Source: an uncultured Maribacter sp. (lineage in GTDB: Bacteria; Bacteroidota; Bacteroidia; Flavobacteriales; Flavobacteriaceae). From it: 35,927 nucleotides of DNA. A model generated the notes under the pieces. The model was not told the DNA's origin. It did not search any database and was given only the letters and a program-made list of their open reading frames with translations. Location of the stretch: the NCBI GenBank assembly GCA_937125035.1, contig CAKZLG010000257.1:1-35927 (forward strand), written 5' to 3'. This document shows positions 9,827 to 19,245 of this stretch, in pieces. Position 1 is the first letter of the stretch, and every line of letters begins with the position of its first letter. The position numbers and the translations under genes are program-made.

Positions 9827-10528
9827 TTATGGCGCCGGCATACGCAAAATATAGCCTTTGCCATGTACATTCTCAATTTTAATATCAGCGTCCTTTTTTA
9901 AATATTTTCTGAGATGGGTAATGAAAACATTCAGGCTTTTCCGGTTGAAATAATCATTTCTTCCCCAAAGTTTTATGAGAATATCCTTGTGTGGGGAGAG
10001 CTGATTGGCCCGCTGCACCATAAACTGCAACAGCTCACTCTCTTTGGCCGTTAAAGGTATGATCTCTTCAGCTATGGCGAGCTCTTGGTTCAAGACATTA
10101 AAGGTATAGCGTCCTATACGCACTGTGTTGGAAGAAGGTTCATCTTCCTTTCTTATAATCCTAGACAATAGGTTTTCTATCCTTATCACCAATTCTTCTT
10201 CATCTATGGGCTTTTTGAGATAATCCACGGCGCCCAGATAGAATCCTTTCAGCACATCCACTTTAAGTGATTTGGCGGTGAGGAACAGGAACGGTACTTT
10301 GGGATGCTCTTCCTTAATGACCTTCGCCAGCGTAAAACCATCCATCTCTGGCAACATGACATCTAAAATGGCCAAGTCAAAGAAATACTCATCCAAAAGG
10401 GTCAGCGCCTCTTTTCCATGTTGTGCCCATTTCACTTTATAGTCCTTCATCCGTAGATATTCGGAAAGTAAATAGCCCAAGCTCTTATCATCTTCCACCA
10501 GTAAAAGGACAGGGTTTTTCCTACTCAT
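9827..10528 (-). CDS. OmpR/PhoB-family response regulator (RprY-like)
   Basis: REC domain (LLVEDDKSLGYLL, LAILDVMLPEMDG, KKPIDEEEL) plus C-terminal winged-helix domain (LTAKESELLQFM, VFITHLRKYL, VHGKGYIL). Confidence 0.94.
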   Translation of the reverse strand: MSRKNPVLLLVEDDKSLGYLLSEYLRMKDYKVKWAQHGKEALTLLDEYFFDLAILDVMLPEMDGFTLAKVIKEEHPKVPFLFLTAKSLKVDVLKGFYLGAVDYLKKPIDEEELVIRIENLLSRIIRKEDEPSSNTVRIGRYTFNVLNQELAIAEEIIPLTAKESELLQFMVQRANQLSPHKDILIKLWGRNDYFNRKSLNVFITHLRKYLKKDADIKIENVHGKGYILRMPAP

Positions 10529-11792
10529 GGCATAGGGGTATGGTGAGGGTAACCTCGGTTCCGATGCCCAGTTCACTTTTTAGCTGTACCTTGCCCTTAT
10601 GGCGGCGCACCACCTCCTTTACGTAACTGAGGCCCAATCCGTATCCTTTTACATTGTGCACGTCCCCCTCATTCACCCTAAAATACTTTTGAAATATCCG
10701 TTCCATATCTTGTTTTGCGATTCCTTTGCCATTATCCTTTACCGTAATGTGCAATTTCTCTTCCTTAATGCCGGCCTCAAGAGCAATAATGGGCCTTTCC
10801 GCATATTTTTTGGCATTGTCCAGCACATTGATGATCGTATTCTCCAAATGGAACACTTCGGCCATTATGGGATAGTCTTCATCATTCAGAATATACTGGA
10901 ACTCCACGTCCTCCAGCTCCACCAAGGTATTGAACTCATGGCAAATTTTCTGTAAAACGGGCCTGAAATCCACCCGCTGCAACCGCAGTACGTTTTTACC
11001 CGACTCTAAATTTCCCAGTTCCAACACCTTATCTATGTGCGCTGTAAGTCGTCTTACCTGCTGCCGTATGATGTTCAAAACCGGTTGCTGCTCCCCAGTG
11101 GCCTTTTCAGCCATTATTTTTGTGGCCAGGCCTATGGAAAATACGGGCGTCTTTAATTCATGGGTAAGATTATTGATGAACTCATTAGTGGTGGTAATGA
11201 TGTTCCGCTGCCAGTAAAAGGTACGTAGCGCCCAGAGTACGGTAATGCAGATGCCCACTAGAAATAGGAGGCTGGGCAACGTGAGGCCATTTAATTTGGC
11301 CAAATAGAAACTGTTCAGATTTTTGAACTGTAGTTCCAAAATCACCCTATTTTGCAGGATTTCGGGCAAATAGCCAAGAATCTCAACGGGGTAGGTGGAA
11401 ATTTCGTCTTGGACATCAAAACGCTTGGGCGAGGCCAGATAATAGGCCGTATCCTTAGTTTGCAGTTGATAAGAGAAATCGGTCTCAATACCATGTTTCA
11501 CCAACTTTTCCGCCACGTAATCATATAAAAAATGACTGGAGGCATCTTGTACGCTATCAATGCTCATGGTAAAGAACTCCGTATCCTCTTGCAGGGCCCT
11601 ACCCACTAAGAAGGTGAGTTGGTTTTCTGAGGTGAGACCTTCCTTAATTTCAACGGAGGCCTGGCCCACGCGAGAATTGAACTGCACCTTGGCCAAATTA
11701 ACGCCCAATTTCAAATACTGGTACTGCACCACGGCCAGCCCAATGATGCAAATCACAAATAACCCAATATAGATACCTCTTTTGCTCAACAC
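10521..11792 (-). CDS. Sensor histidine kinase
   Basis: Two TM segments, H-box LTHELKTPVFSIG, N-box NVLDNAKKYA, G-boxes KDNGKGIAKQD and GYGLGLSYVKEV; overlaps the response regulator by 8 bp. Confidence 0.95.
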   Translation of the reverse strand: MLSKRGIYIGLFVICIIGLAVVQYQYLKLGVNLAKVQFNSRVGQASVEIKEGLTSENQLTFLVGRALQEDTEFFTMSIDSVQDASSHFLYDYVAEKLVKHGIETDFSYQLQTKDTAYYLASPKRFDVQDEISTYPVEILGYLPEILQNRVILELQFKNLNSFYLAKLNGLTLPSLLFLVGICITVLWALRTFYWQRNIITTTNEFINNLTHELKTPVFSIGLATKIMAEKATGEQQPVLNIIRQQVRRLTAHIDKVLELGNLESGKNVLRLQRVDFRPVLQKICHEFNTLVELEDVEFQYILNDEDYPIMAEVFHLENTIINVLDNAKKYAERPIIALEAGIKEEKLHITVKDNGKGIAKQDMERIFQKYFRVNEGDVHNVKGYGLGLSYVKEVVRRHKGKVQLKSELGIGTEVTLTIPLCHE

Positions 11793-11820
11793 AAGTACTA
11801 AATAACGTAATTAAACGAAA

Positions 11821-11890
11821 CCCTTAATCTTATTTAAGGTTTCCTTAATGGGATTAATTTCCCATTAACCTTTCTTATGGTGCACTTAAC
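11821..11890. promoter_or_regulatory. Helically phased TTAA repeat array, candidate response-regulator binding region
   Basis: TTAA at 11824, 11834, 11845, 11854, 11865 and 11886, with TTAT at 11875; spacings of 9-11 bp. Confidence 0.5.
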
Positions 11891-12039
11891 CCCAACCCTC
11901 AAAAAACAGGACTACTTTGGCACTGGCATCGAAGGATGCAAAGTTGAGTTAAGTTACTCTTTTTAAAGCAAAAATGATGGGCCGGCCGTTTTTTGTAGCG
12001 GAAAATAGCCGGTCCATCTTAACTTCCAAACCAAACCCT

Positions 12040-13167
12040 ATGTTACAAAAAACAATCATTACCTGTCTGCTTGCCGTTTTATTCAGTATTACGGAAACCA
12101 TGGCCCAAGGATGTGTGGCCATTAGACATTTCTCCTCGTGCCTTGGTAATACTATTGAGAATAGCCTATTGGGCAAGGGCGATGTCCTTATAGGCACCAA
12201 TTATAGGTATTTCAAATCCTTTAGGCATTTCAGGGGGACGGAGCAAGAACCCGATCGTGTGACCAATAACACCGAAGTCATCAATCATGCCCATGCTTGG
12301 GACTTCTTTGCCACTTTGGGCATCTCAACCCGGGTATATGCCAGCCTTAACGTACCTACGGTGATCAATACCAGGTCATCTCTGTACGAACATGGTAGAA
12401 CGGAACGCTATACCACCTTCTCAAGGGGTTTGGGGGATATCCGTTTCGGATTGGGTTTTTGGTTATTGGACCCTTCGGAAAACCCAGGGGGCAATTTAGC
12501 GTTGGGCCTGGGATTGAAACTGCCCACAGGCAACTTTAATGCCAGTGACATCTTTTATAATGTGGGTGCCAATGGGGGACCTGAAACAAGGCCCGTGGAC
12601 CAATCCATTCAACCAGGTGATGGTGGATTTGGCCTTACCTTGGACTTTCAACTCTATCAAAAATTAACAGAAGGCCTCTTTACTTATGCCAGTGGATTCT
12701 ATTTGGTCAATCCGCGTGAAACCAATGGCATTAGGACGTTCAGGGAAACCCTGAGCCCCTTATTGGAAAATGAAGCAATCATGGCGGTGCCAGACCAATA
12801 TGCCCTACGTGCGGGGTTGAGCCAAACTCTTTCTCCATCAGTGGCGCTATCCTTGGGTGGTAGGTTTGAAGCCGTTCCCGTTAAAGATATCATAGGTGGC
12901 AATGATGGCTTTAGAAGGCCTGGCAATGTTCTTTCCGTTGACCCAGGTTTCAGTTACATGGCCCATAATTTCACCTTTACCCTCAACGTACCCGTTGCCG
13001 TACGCCGTGAACGACCACAGAGCATCACAGATCTACAAACACAGCAAATGACCGGTGAGCCCAGAACCGGTGATGCCGCATTTGCCGATTATGCCATTAA
13101 TGCAGGCATATCATACAGATTCATGAGAAAGGAAAAATTATCAGAGGAACTGATCAATACTTTTTGA
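12040..13167 (+). CDS. Predicted outer-membrane beta-barrel protein (transporter/phenol_MetA_deg-like)
   Basis: Signal peptide MLQKTIITCLLAVLFSITETMAQ; repeated amphipathic strand patterns such as GLGDIRFGLGFWLL and LALGLGLKLPTGNF; C-terminal aromatic strand. Confidence 0.65.
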   Translation: MLQKTIITCLLAVLFSITETMAQGCVAIRHFSSCLGNTIENSLLGKGDVLIGTNYRYFKSFRHFRGTEQEPDRVTNNTEVINHAHAWDFFATLGISTRVYASLNVPTVINTRSSLYEHGRTERYTTFSRGLGDIRFGLGFWLLDPSENPGGNLALGLGLKLPTGNFNASDIFYNVGANGGPETRPVDQSIQPGDGGFGLTLDFQLYQKLTEGLFTYASGFYLVNPRETNGIRTFRETLSPLLENEAIMAVPDQYALRAGLSQTLSPSVALSLGGRFEAVPVKDIIGGNDGFRRPGNVLSVDPGFSYMAHNFTFTLNVPVAVRRERPQSITDLQTQQMTGEPRTGDAAFADYAINAGISYRFMRKEKLSEELINTF

Positions 13168-13339
13168 TGCGAGCGCCGTACCCTAGGAAACCAACACCAG
13201 TTTTTGAAAAATTCATTGGCGATACGCTCCGCTGTCATGGTCTCCGAACATTTCCTTTACCCTAGTGGAAAACATATTGGGAACTATTAGTGATGCGTTA
13301 AAATTTTTAACTTGGGAAAAATGCATTATTTTAAGAGCT

Positions 13340-13361
13340 CCCCTCTTCAGATGAAGAGGGG
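13340..13361. repeat. Palindromic hairpin CCCCTCTTC-agat-GAAGAGGGG (left arm of inner element)
   Basis: Perfect 9-bp stem with 4-nt loop, followed by a second hairpin CCCGC-tt-GCGGG at 13365-13376. Confidence 0.7.
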
Positions 13362-13461
13362 TGGCCCGCTTGCGGGACGGGGAGATTGACCTGCCCCAAA
13401 TCCTGGGAACTGTCCCTGTGCCTTTGGTACTATCATCGTGGTCCGGGCTTTATAACCCTCC

Positions 13462-13503
13462 GGCGCGACTGAGGTAGCGCCACCTCCCTTTATCAAAAGG
13501 GAG
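13462..13503. repeat. Palindromic hairpins GGCGC...GCGCC and CTCCCTTT-atca-AAAGGGAG (right arm of inner element)
   Basis: Stem 13462-13466/13477-13481 and perfect 8-bp stem 13484-13491/13496-13503; in reverse complement it parallels the left arm. Confidence 0.7.
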
Positions 13504-13831
13504 CAGTCCCATGATGCTACACAAAATCACATGAAAAAACTAAAAACGAAAGACAATCACCTTATATTCAATAACGTGTTCAATTATTCCACAAATTAAC
13601 GCATCATCAATAATTGGGAATCAATTTTTTTGCGTACGCCTAGAACATGGGGTTGGGGCAAATAGCCGGTTGTAACATGAACAAAAAGGTTCCTAATCCA
13701 CCTATAACAAAGTGCTACCTTTTGAGATACAAGGATAGTCTGGGAATTTGCCATTGAAAAATCCCGGCTTCCCCAAATCAGTGCACCTAAGGTTGCAAGG
13801 GAGTCCTAGATGCCCTTATACCAACGGACCA

Positions 13832-14422
13832 TTAATTGAAAGGCCCTACCATGATATGGGCCCTGAAAGTACCGGGATCCATGAGCCATGGCATTCCCTT
13901 GGCATGTGGTTTGGTGGGCAGCCCAGTGGATTCCGCCGTGGCGAATGGCGTGTAAACCACATACCTGAACTGGCCATCCGCCAGCGCACCGGTAGTGCGA
14001 TCATACGCCTCATCACTACCATAATAAACGTACATCATACTGGGCACAATGGGCATTTGCCACATCCCGGCCGCTACTTCCGCACCCTGTATTTCCCGTT
14101 TTTCCTTGGTATCCTTGCCTTCTGCCGTCAACTCCCGTCCTCTCTTCATAAAAGGTTCCAGCGCTTTGGAATAACAGGCCACACTAATGCCCTCTTTAGC
14201 GGGATCATCCCCAATGCAAACCAGATTGTTTTTTCCCTCCCTAAGCACCACAAGCTGGCCTTCTTCATTATAGCCATAGACCATGGCACCCTCTTTATCC
14301 GCCTCTGGTGCGGGCAAGGTGGCCGTAGTCACTTGCACATGTACAGGAAGGATTTCCGTTGTTTCTTCTTGGGCCGCCAAAAATAGGGGCCAACTGACCA
14401 ATAGTACTAAGATTTTTTTCAT
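13832..14422 (-). CDS. Conserved hypothetical secreted protein
   Basis: Signal peptide MKKILVLLVSWPLFLAAQ; coherent 196 aa ORF downstream of valS; start at ATG 14422. Confidence 0.7.
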   Translation of the reverse strand: MKKILVLLVSWPLFLAAQEETTEILPVHVQVTTATLPAPEADKEGAMVYGYNEEGQLVVLREGKNNLVCIGDDPAKEGISVACYSKALEPFMKRGRELTAEGKDTKEKREIQGAEVAAGMWQMPIVPSMMYVYYGSDEAYDRTTGALADGQFRYVVYTPFATAESTGLPTKPHAKGMPWLMDPGTFRAHIMVGPFN

Positions 14423-14505
14423 GGTGATGTTCTTTTGTTTAAAGATAAAAAGAAAATAGCAAGCATCCATTAGGGCCTGATCCGGACCTTTCGAAAATCA
14501 GCGTA

Positions 14506-17139
14506 CTAGGCGAGGCTCTCAAGGCTTTTTTCCAATGTTTCTATCTTTGCCTCGGCGTCCGCCACTTTCTTCCGTTCCAACGATACCACTTCTTCCGGCG
14601 CATTGTTCACAAACCGCTCATTGGATAATTTTTTCATGACGGATTGCAGGAATCCTTTGGTATATTTCAGTTCCTCCATGATCTTATCCCTTTCCGCCCC
14701 AATATCGATTGCTCCGGACATGGGCACAAAGTATTCAGTGCTTTTTACCCGGAAACTAAGCGCGCCTTCTACAGATTCGGATACGTGTTCCATTTCGGCC
14801 ACATTGGCCAACTTCAATAAAATAGGGGAAATGGCCTCGTGCACTTCGCCCTCTTGGACCATCACCTTTAATTTCAAGGCATCCTTATTGGGAATGTTCT
14901 TTTCCTTTCGTATGGTACGTATTCCAGAAATGACCTCGGCGGTGAAATCAAATTGGGCAATGCGTGCATCATCATAAGTCCGCGTTTCCGGCCAAGCAGC
15001 CACACAAAGGGCCTCTTGGGCCTGGCGTGGTGTAATGTGCTGCCATATTTCCTCCGTTAAAAACGGCATAAAGGGATGGAGCAATTTTAAATTGTCCTCA
15101 AAGAGGGCAATGACCTCTGTGAAGGTTTTTTGGTCAATGGGCTGTTGATAGGCCGGTTTCACGATTTCCAAAAGCCAAGAGCAAAAATCATCCCAAACCA
15201 ACTTGTAGATGGCCATCAGCGCATCAGAAATACGGTATTTACTGTAATGGTCCTCAATTTCTTGTAAGGTCTTCTGAAATTTGGACCTGTACCATGCAAG
15301 TCCGGCCACAGCGGCCTCGGGCTGTTCCAAATCATGCACTTCCCAACCTTTCACCAACCTAAATGCGTTCCATATCTTATTGGCAAAATTCTTGCCCTGC
15401 TGGCAAAGGGCCTCATCAAACATAAGGTCATTGCCTGCGGCAGAGCTAAGGAGGAGTCCCACGCGAACGCCGTCTGCCCCGTAATCTGTTATGAGCTTTA
15501 GTGCATCTGGGGAGTTGCCAAGGGACTTGGACATTTTTCTGCGCTGTTTGTCCCGAACCAAGCCCGTTAGATAGACATTCTCGTAAGGTCTTTCATTTCG
15601 GAATTCATAGCCTGCCACGATCATACGGGCTACCCAGAAAAACAGAATATCAGGACCCGTGACCAAGTCGTTGGTGGGATAGTAGTAGTTGATATCCTCA
15701 TTGTCCGGTTCCAAAATGCCTCCAAATACACTAATGGGCCAGAGCCATGAGCTGAACCAAGTGTCCAACACATCTGGATCTTGTCTCAAATCTTTTTGGG
15801 CAAGGCTTTCGTTCCCTGATTTTTTCCGGGCCAGGACCAAGGCATCTTGGGCATTCTCTGCCACAACGAAATCATCCTCCCCATCGCCAAAATAGTAGGC
15901 CGGGATCTGCTGGCCCCACCATAATTGACGGGAAATGTTCCAATCCCGGATATTCTCCATCCAGTGCCTATAGGTATTCTCAAATTTCTTAGGGAACAAT
16001 TTGATCTCCCCTGTTTTGAGCACGGCATCCAAGGCCGGCTGTGCCAAATCTTCCATTTTGAGAAACCACTGATCGGATAGACGGGGCTCTATCACGGCCT
16101 TGGTACGCTCTGAAGTGCCAACTTTGTGCGTATGCTGCTCGGACTTTATCAAATAGCCATTCCCCTCCAATTCTTTGGCGATCAATTTACGAACCTCAAA
16201 CCTATCCTTGCCTTGGTAGTGCAAGCCAAAGGAATTCAAGGTAGCGTCTTCGTTGAAAATATCAATGACCTCCAAATTGTGGGTCTCGCCCAGGCGCTTG
16301 TCATTTTCATCATGGGCGGGGGTCACCTTTAGGCAGCCCGTACCAAATTCCATATCCACATACTCATCCGCTATAATGGGCACTTCCCTATCACATAAGG
16401 GAACTAAGGCTGTTTTTCCATGCAAATGGAGATAGCGTTCATCCTTGGGATGAACGCAGATGGCGGTATCACCCAATATGGTTTCGGGCCGGGTGGTGGC
16501 GATGGTCACTTTTTCATCTGAACCCACTATGGCATACGACAAGTAATACAAATTGCCCTGTTTCTCCTCATAGTTCACCTCCTCATCAGATAGGGTGGTC
16601 TTGGCCTCAGGGTCCCAGTTCACCATTCTATAACCCCTATAGATAAGGCCTTTCTTATGAAGGTCTACAAAGACCTTGATCACAGAGGCGGACATATCGT
16701 CATCCATGGTAAATTTGGTGCGGTCCCAATCACACGAACAACCCAATTTCTTCAATTGTTCCAGAATAACCCCGCCGTACTCATCTGTCCATTCCCACGC
16801 ATGCTTCAGGAACTCCTCCCTGCTCAAATTTGCCTTGGAAATGCCTTTTTCCTTCAGTTTGGCCACTACTTTGGCCTCTGTGGCTATACTGGCATGATCC
16901 ATTCCAGGCACCCAACACGCATTCTTCCCCTCTAACCGTGCCTTTCGTATGAGTACATCCTGCAACGTATTGTTGAGCATATGGCCCATATGCAGCACTC
17001 CGGTAACGTTAGGGGGGGGTATGACTATGGTATAGGGCTCACGACCATCGGGTTTTGAATGAAAAAAACCATGTTTCATCCAATAGTCATACCACTGGCC
17101 CTCAACCCGCTGAGGTTCATACTTAGACGGAATCTCCAT
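14506..17139 (-). CDS. valS: Valyl-tRNA synthetase
   Basis: [21 protein letters not shown] (HIGH), [13 protein letters not shown] (KMSKS), C-terminal coiled coil. Confidence 0.98.
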   Translation of the reverse strand: MEIPSKYEPQRVEGQWYDYWMKHGFFHSKPDGREPYTIVIPPPNVTGVLHMGHMLNNTLQDVLIRKARLEGKNACWVPGMDHASIATEAKVVAKLKEKGISKANLSREEFLKHAWEWTDEYGGVILEQLKKLGCSCDWDRTKFTMDDDMSASVIKVFVDLHKKGLIYRGYRMVNWDPEAKTTLSDEEVNYEEKQGNLYYLSYAIVGSDEKVTIATTRPETILGDTAICVHPKDERYLHLHGKTALVPLCDREVPIIADEYVDMEFGTGCLKVTPAHDENDKRLGETHNLEVIDIFNEDATLNSFGLHYQGKDRFEVRKLIAKELEGNGYLIKSEQHTHKVGTSERTKAVIEPRLSDQWFLKMEDLAQPALDAVLKTGEIKLFPKKFENTYRHWMENIRDWNISRQLWWGQQIPAYYFGDGEDDFVVAENAQDALVLARKKSGNESLAQKDLRQDPDVLDTWFSSWLWPISVFGGILEPDNEDINYYYPTNDLVTGPDILFFWVARMIVAGYEFRNERPYENVYLTGLVRDKQRRKMSKSLGNSPDALKLITDYGADGVRVGLLLSSAAGNDLMFDEALCQQGKNFANKIWNAFRLVKGWEVHDLEQPEAAVAGLAWYRSKFQKTLQEIEDHYSKYRISDALMAIYKLVWDDFCSWLLEIVKPAYQQPIDQKTFTEVIALFEDNLKLLHPFMPFLTEEIWQHITPRQAQEALCVAAWPETRTYDDARIAQFDFTAEVISGIRTIRKEKNIPNKDALKLKVMVQEGEVHEAISPILLKLANVAEMEHVSESVEGALSFRVKSTEYFVPMSGAIDIGAERDKIMEELKYTKGFLQSVMKKLSNERFVNNAPEEVVSLERKKVADAEAKIETLEKSLESLA

Positions 17140-17188
17140 ATTTGGAACGATTTTTGTTAGATTTTAAAGAATGGTTTGAAAAAATAAA

Positions 17189-17221
17189 GCCGAAAAGATA
17201 TGTTAAATAATTCTTTTCAGC
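17189..17221 (-). promoter_or_regulatory. Terminator-like hairpin in the valS leader (candidate attenuator)
   Basis: Minus-strand RNA: GCUGAAAAGA - 13 nt loop - UCUUUUCGGC (10-bp stem with one G-U), followed by UUUAUUUUUUC. Confidence 0.35.
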
Positions 17222-17249
17222 CTACAATCAAACCTAATGAAATACGAAA

Positions 17250-17279
17250 CAAAAATAAGTAACGTTAGAAGTATAACAA
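17250..17279 (-). promoter_or_regulatory. Candidate valS promoter TTG-N19-TATTTTTG
   Basis: Plus strand CAAAAATA (17250-17257), 19 nt, CAA (17277-17279); exact match to the TTG-N(17-23)-TAnnTTTG consensus. Confidence 0.65.
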
Positions 17280-17286
17280 AAGGATT

Positions 17287-17316
17287 TTGAGGTTCATCTG
17301 AAAAGATTTAATTTTG
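17287..17316 (+). promoter_or_regulatory. Candidate promoter TTG-N19-TAATTTTG of the DUF1573 gene
   Basis: TTG at 17287-17289, TAATTTTG at 17309-17316, spacer 19 nt; start codon 20 nt downstream. Confidence 0.7.
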
Positions 17317-17335
17317 AAATCACCCTAAACCAGAA

Positions 17336-17731
17336 ATGATGAAGAAATTAGTACTCTTACTATGTATTGGCCTAATCGGCTTAAGTGCCACGGCACAGGA
17401 TACGGCCGCAAAAATTGAGTTCAAGACAGAAACTGTGGACTATGGCGAAATAACCAAGGGATCGGACGGTGTACGTGTCTTTGAATTCACTAACACAGGA
17501 AGTGCTCCCTTGATCATCAGCAAGGTCAGTTCTAGCTGTGGTTGCACCATACCCAAAAAACCCGAAGAACCCGTATTGCCGGGAAAAACGGGAGAAATTC
17601 AAGTGAAATATGACACCAACCGTGTTGGCCCTATTAGAAAGGCCATAACGGTAATATCCAATGCAGACACGCCCACAAAGGTATTGAAGATAAAAGGCGA
17701 GGTTAAAGCGGATGCCTCTGGCACCGAGTAA
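17336..17731 (+). CDS. DUF1573-domain secreted protein
   Basis: Signal peptide; VRVFEFTNTGSAPLIISKVSSSCGCTIPKKPEEPVLPGKTGEIQVKYDTNRVGP is characteristic of DUF1573. Confidence 0.93.
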   Translation: MMKKLVLLLCIGLIGLSATAQDTAAKIEFKTETVDYGEITKGSDGVRVFEFTNTGSAPLIISKVSSSCGCTIPKKPEEPVLPGKTGEIQVKYDTNRVGPIRKAITVISNADTPTKVLKIKGEVKADASGTE

Positions 17732-17754
17732 CACATAAAATTGATTATAACTTG

Positions 17755-17783
17755 CAAAGGGCCCGTGAAGAACGGGCCCTTTG
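17755..17783 (+). terminator. Rho-independent terminator-like hairpin
   Basis: CAAAGGGCCCGT-gaaga-ACGGGCCCTTTG, 12-bp perfect stem just after the DUF1573 gene. Confidence 0.75.
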
Positions 17784-18007
17784 TGTTTATATGTATTGGG
17801 ACAACGGGTATCTGGACTACTTAGGCTGGTCAGGTTCCCAATTAATTGGCCATGAGGCTTTGGTCAGCCCCTATTTACCCCTACGGTACGTTACCCTTAC
17901 TTTACCTTAGGCACTTCTTAGGGCCCTGATTAAGACCCACTAAAACGACCTTAGGGTTTGCCTTTTGCTATTTTGGGCCCTACGGAACCAAAATAACAGC
18001 ACATTAA

Positions 18008-18038
18008 TTGCGGAATAACGAGGTATTTACCACATTTG
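18008..18038 (+). promoter_or_regulatory. Candidate promoter TTG-N20-CACATTTG of the aminotransferase gene
   Basis: TTG 18008-18010; CACATTTG 18031-18038 differs from TAnnTTTG at one position. Confidence 0.4.
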
Positions 18039-18054
18039 CTTAAAATTAGTTTCT

Positions 18055-19245
18055 ATGCCTAAAATTTCCGAAAAAGGGCTTCAAATGCCCCAATCGCCCA
18101 TCCGCAAATTGGTCCCCTTTGCTGAACAAGCCAAAAAAAAAGGGGTCAAGGTCATTCATTTGAATATAGGCCAACCGGATATTGAGACGCCAAAAGTGGC
18201 ATTGGATGCTGTTAAAAATGCCGATATCAAGGTTTTGGAGTATAGCAGGACCGAGGGTTCCGAAACCTACCGGGAAAAAGTGGCCGCATACTACGGTGGC
18301 CATGACATTTTGGTGCAAGCGGATGATATCATTGTGACCACCGGAGGTTCTGAGGCGCTATCATTTGCTATGGGTACCATTGCCGACACCGGAGATGAGG
18401 TGATCATTCCAGAGCCGTTTTATGCCAATTACAATGGTTTTGCCACGGCCAATGGCATCACCGTGGTACCCGTGGTCTCATCATTGAAAGACAATTTCGC
18501 CCTTCCACCCGTACAAGCATTTGAAGCCTTGATCACGTCAAAAACCAGGGCCATCCTTATCTGCAATCCCGGAAACCCAACAGGTTATCTCTACACAAAA
18601 GAGGAAATTCAAAAACTGGGGGCATTGGTCAAAAAGCACGATCTCTTCCTTATAGCGGATGAGGTGTACCGTGAGTTCACTTATGATGACAAGGAACATT
18701 ACTCCATCTTACGCGAAAAGGACCTGGGTGAGCACGCCATAATCGTGGATTCCGTGAGCAAGAGATACAGTATGTGCGGCGCCCGAATTGGTTTTATCGT
18801 ATCTAAAAACAAATCGGTCATGGCCACGGCCATGAAGTTCGCCCAAGCCAGGCTATCGCCTCCCACTTTTGCCCAAATAGCCGCAGAGGCCGCCCTGGGA
18901 ACCCCCCAGCGCTATTTTGATGATGTAAAGGAAGAGTACATGGGGCGCAGAGATCTCTTACTCGCTGAACTTGCTAAGATAAAAGGTGTTCAGGTGGCCA
19001 AACCAGGTGGAGCGTTTTACTGCATTGTATCCCTTCCCATAGCGGATGCAGACCATTTTGCACAGTGGCTGTTGGAAGAATTCCGGGTAGACAATGAAAC
19101 GGTCATGGTGGCCCCGGCAGCGGGGTTTTATGCCACTCCCAATATGGGCAGGAACGAGATACGCATTGCCTATGTTCTGGACAAGGAAACCCTGAAAAGG
19201 GCAGTGGGAATTTTAGGGGAGGCCTTAAAAAATTACCGCCCGTGA
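18055..19245 (+). CDS. Pyridoxal-phosphate-dependent class I/II aminotransferase
   Basis: NPGNPTGYLYTKEE, IADEVYREFTYD and the PLP-lysine region SVSKRYSMCGARIGF. Confidence 0.93.
   Translation: MPKISEKGLQMPQSPIRKLVPFAEQAKKKGVKVIHLNIGQPDIETPKVALDAVKNADIKVLEYSRTEGSETYREKVAAYYGGHDILVQADDIIVTTGGSEALSFAMGTIADTGDEVIIPEPFYANYNGFATANGITVVPVVSSLKDNFALPPVQAFEALITSKTRAILICNPGNPTGYLYTKEEIQKLGALVKKHDLFLIADEVYREFTYDDKEHYSILREKDLGEHAIIVDSVSKRYSMCGARIGFIVSKNKSVMATAMKFAQARLSPPTFAQIAAEAALGTPQRYFDDVKEEYMGRRDLLLAELAKIKGVQVAKPGGAFYCIVSLPIADADHFAQWLLEEFRVDNETVMVAPAAGFYATPNMGRNEIRIAYVLDKETLKRAVGILGEALKNYRP

Larger units (their letters stand above)
13280..13615. mobile_element. Candidate MITE-like/decayed element bounded by imperfect inverted repeats
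   Basis: TGATGCGTTAA at 13291-13301 and its reverse complement TTAACGCATCA at 13597-13607, flanking palindrome-rich non-coding DNA. Confidence 0.35.

Noticed and set aside
13748-14386. 212-aa plus-strand ORF opposite the secreted hypothetical protein
   Set aside because: The minus-strand frame has a signal peptide and plausible protein composition; the plus frame looks like a shadow ORF.
17791-17910. 39-aa ORF MYWDNGYLDYLGWSGSQLIGHEALVSPYLPLRYVTLTLP after the DUF1573 terminator
   Set aside because: Short, no recognisable motif and no clear promoter; possibly chance or decayed coding DNA.
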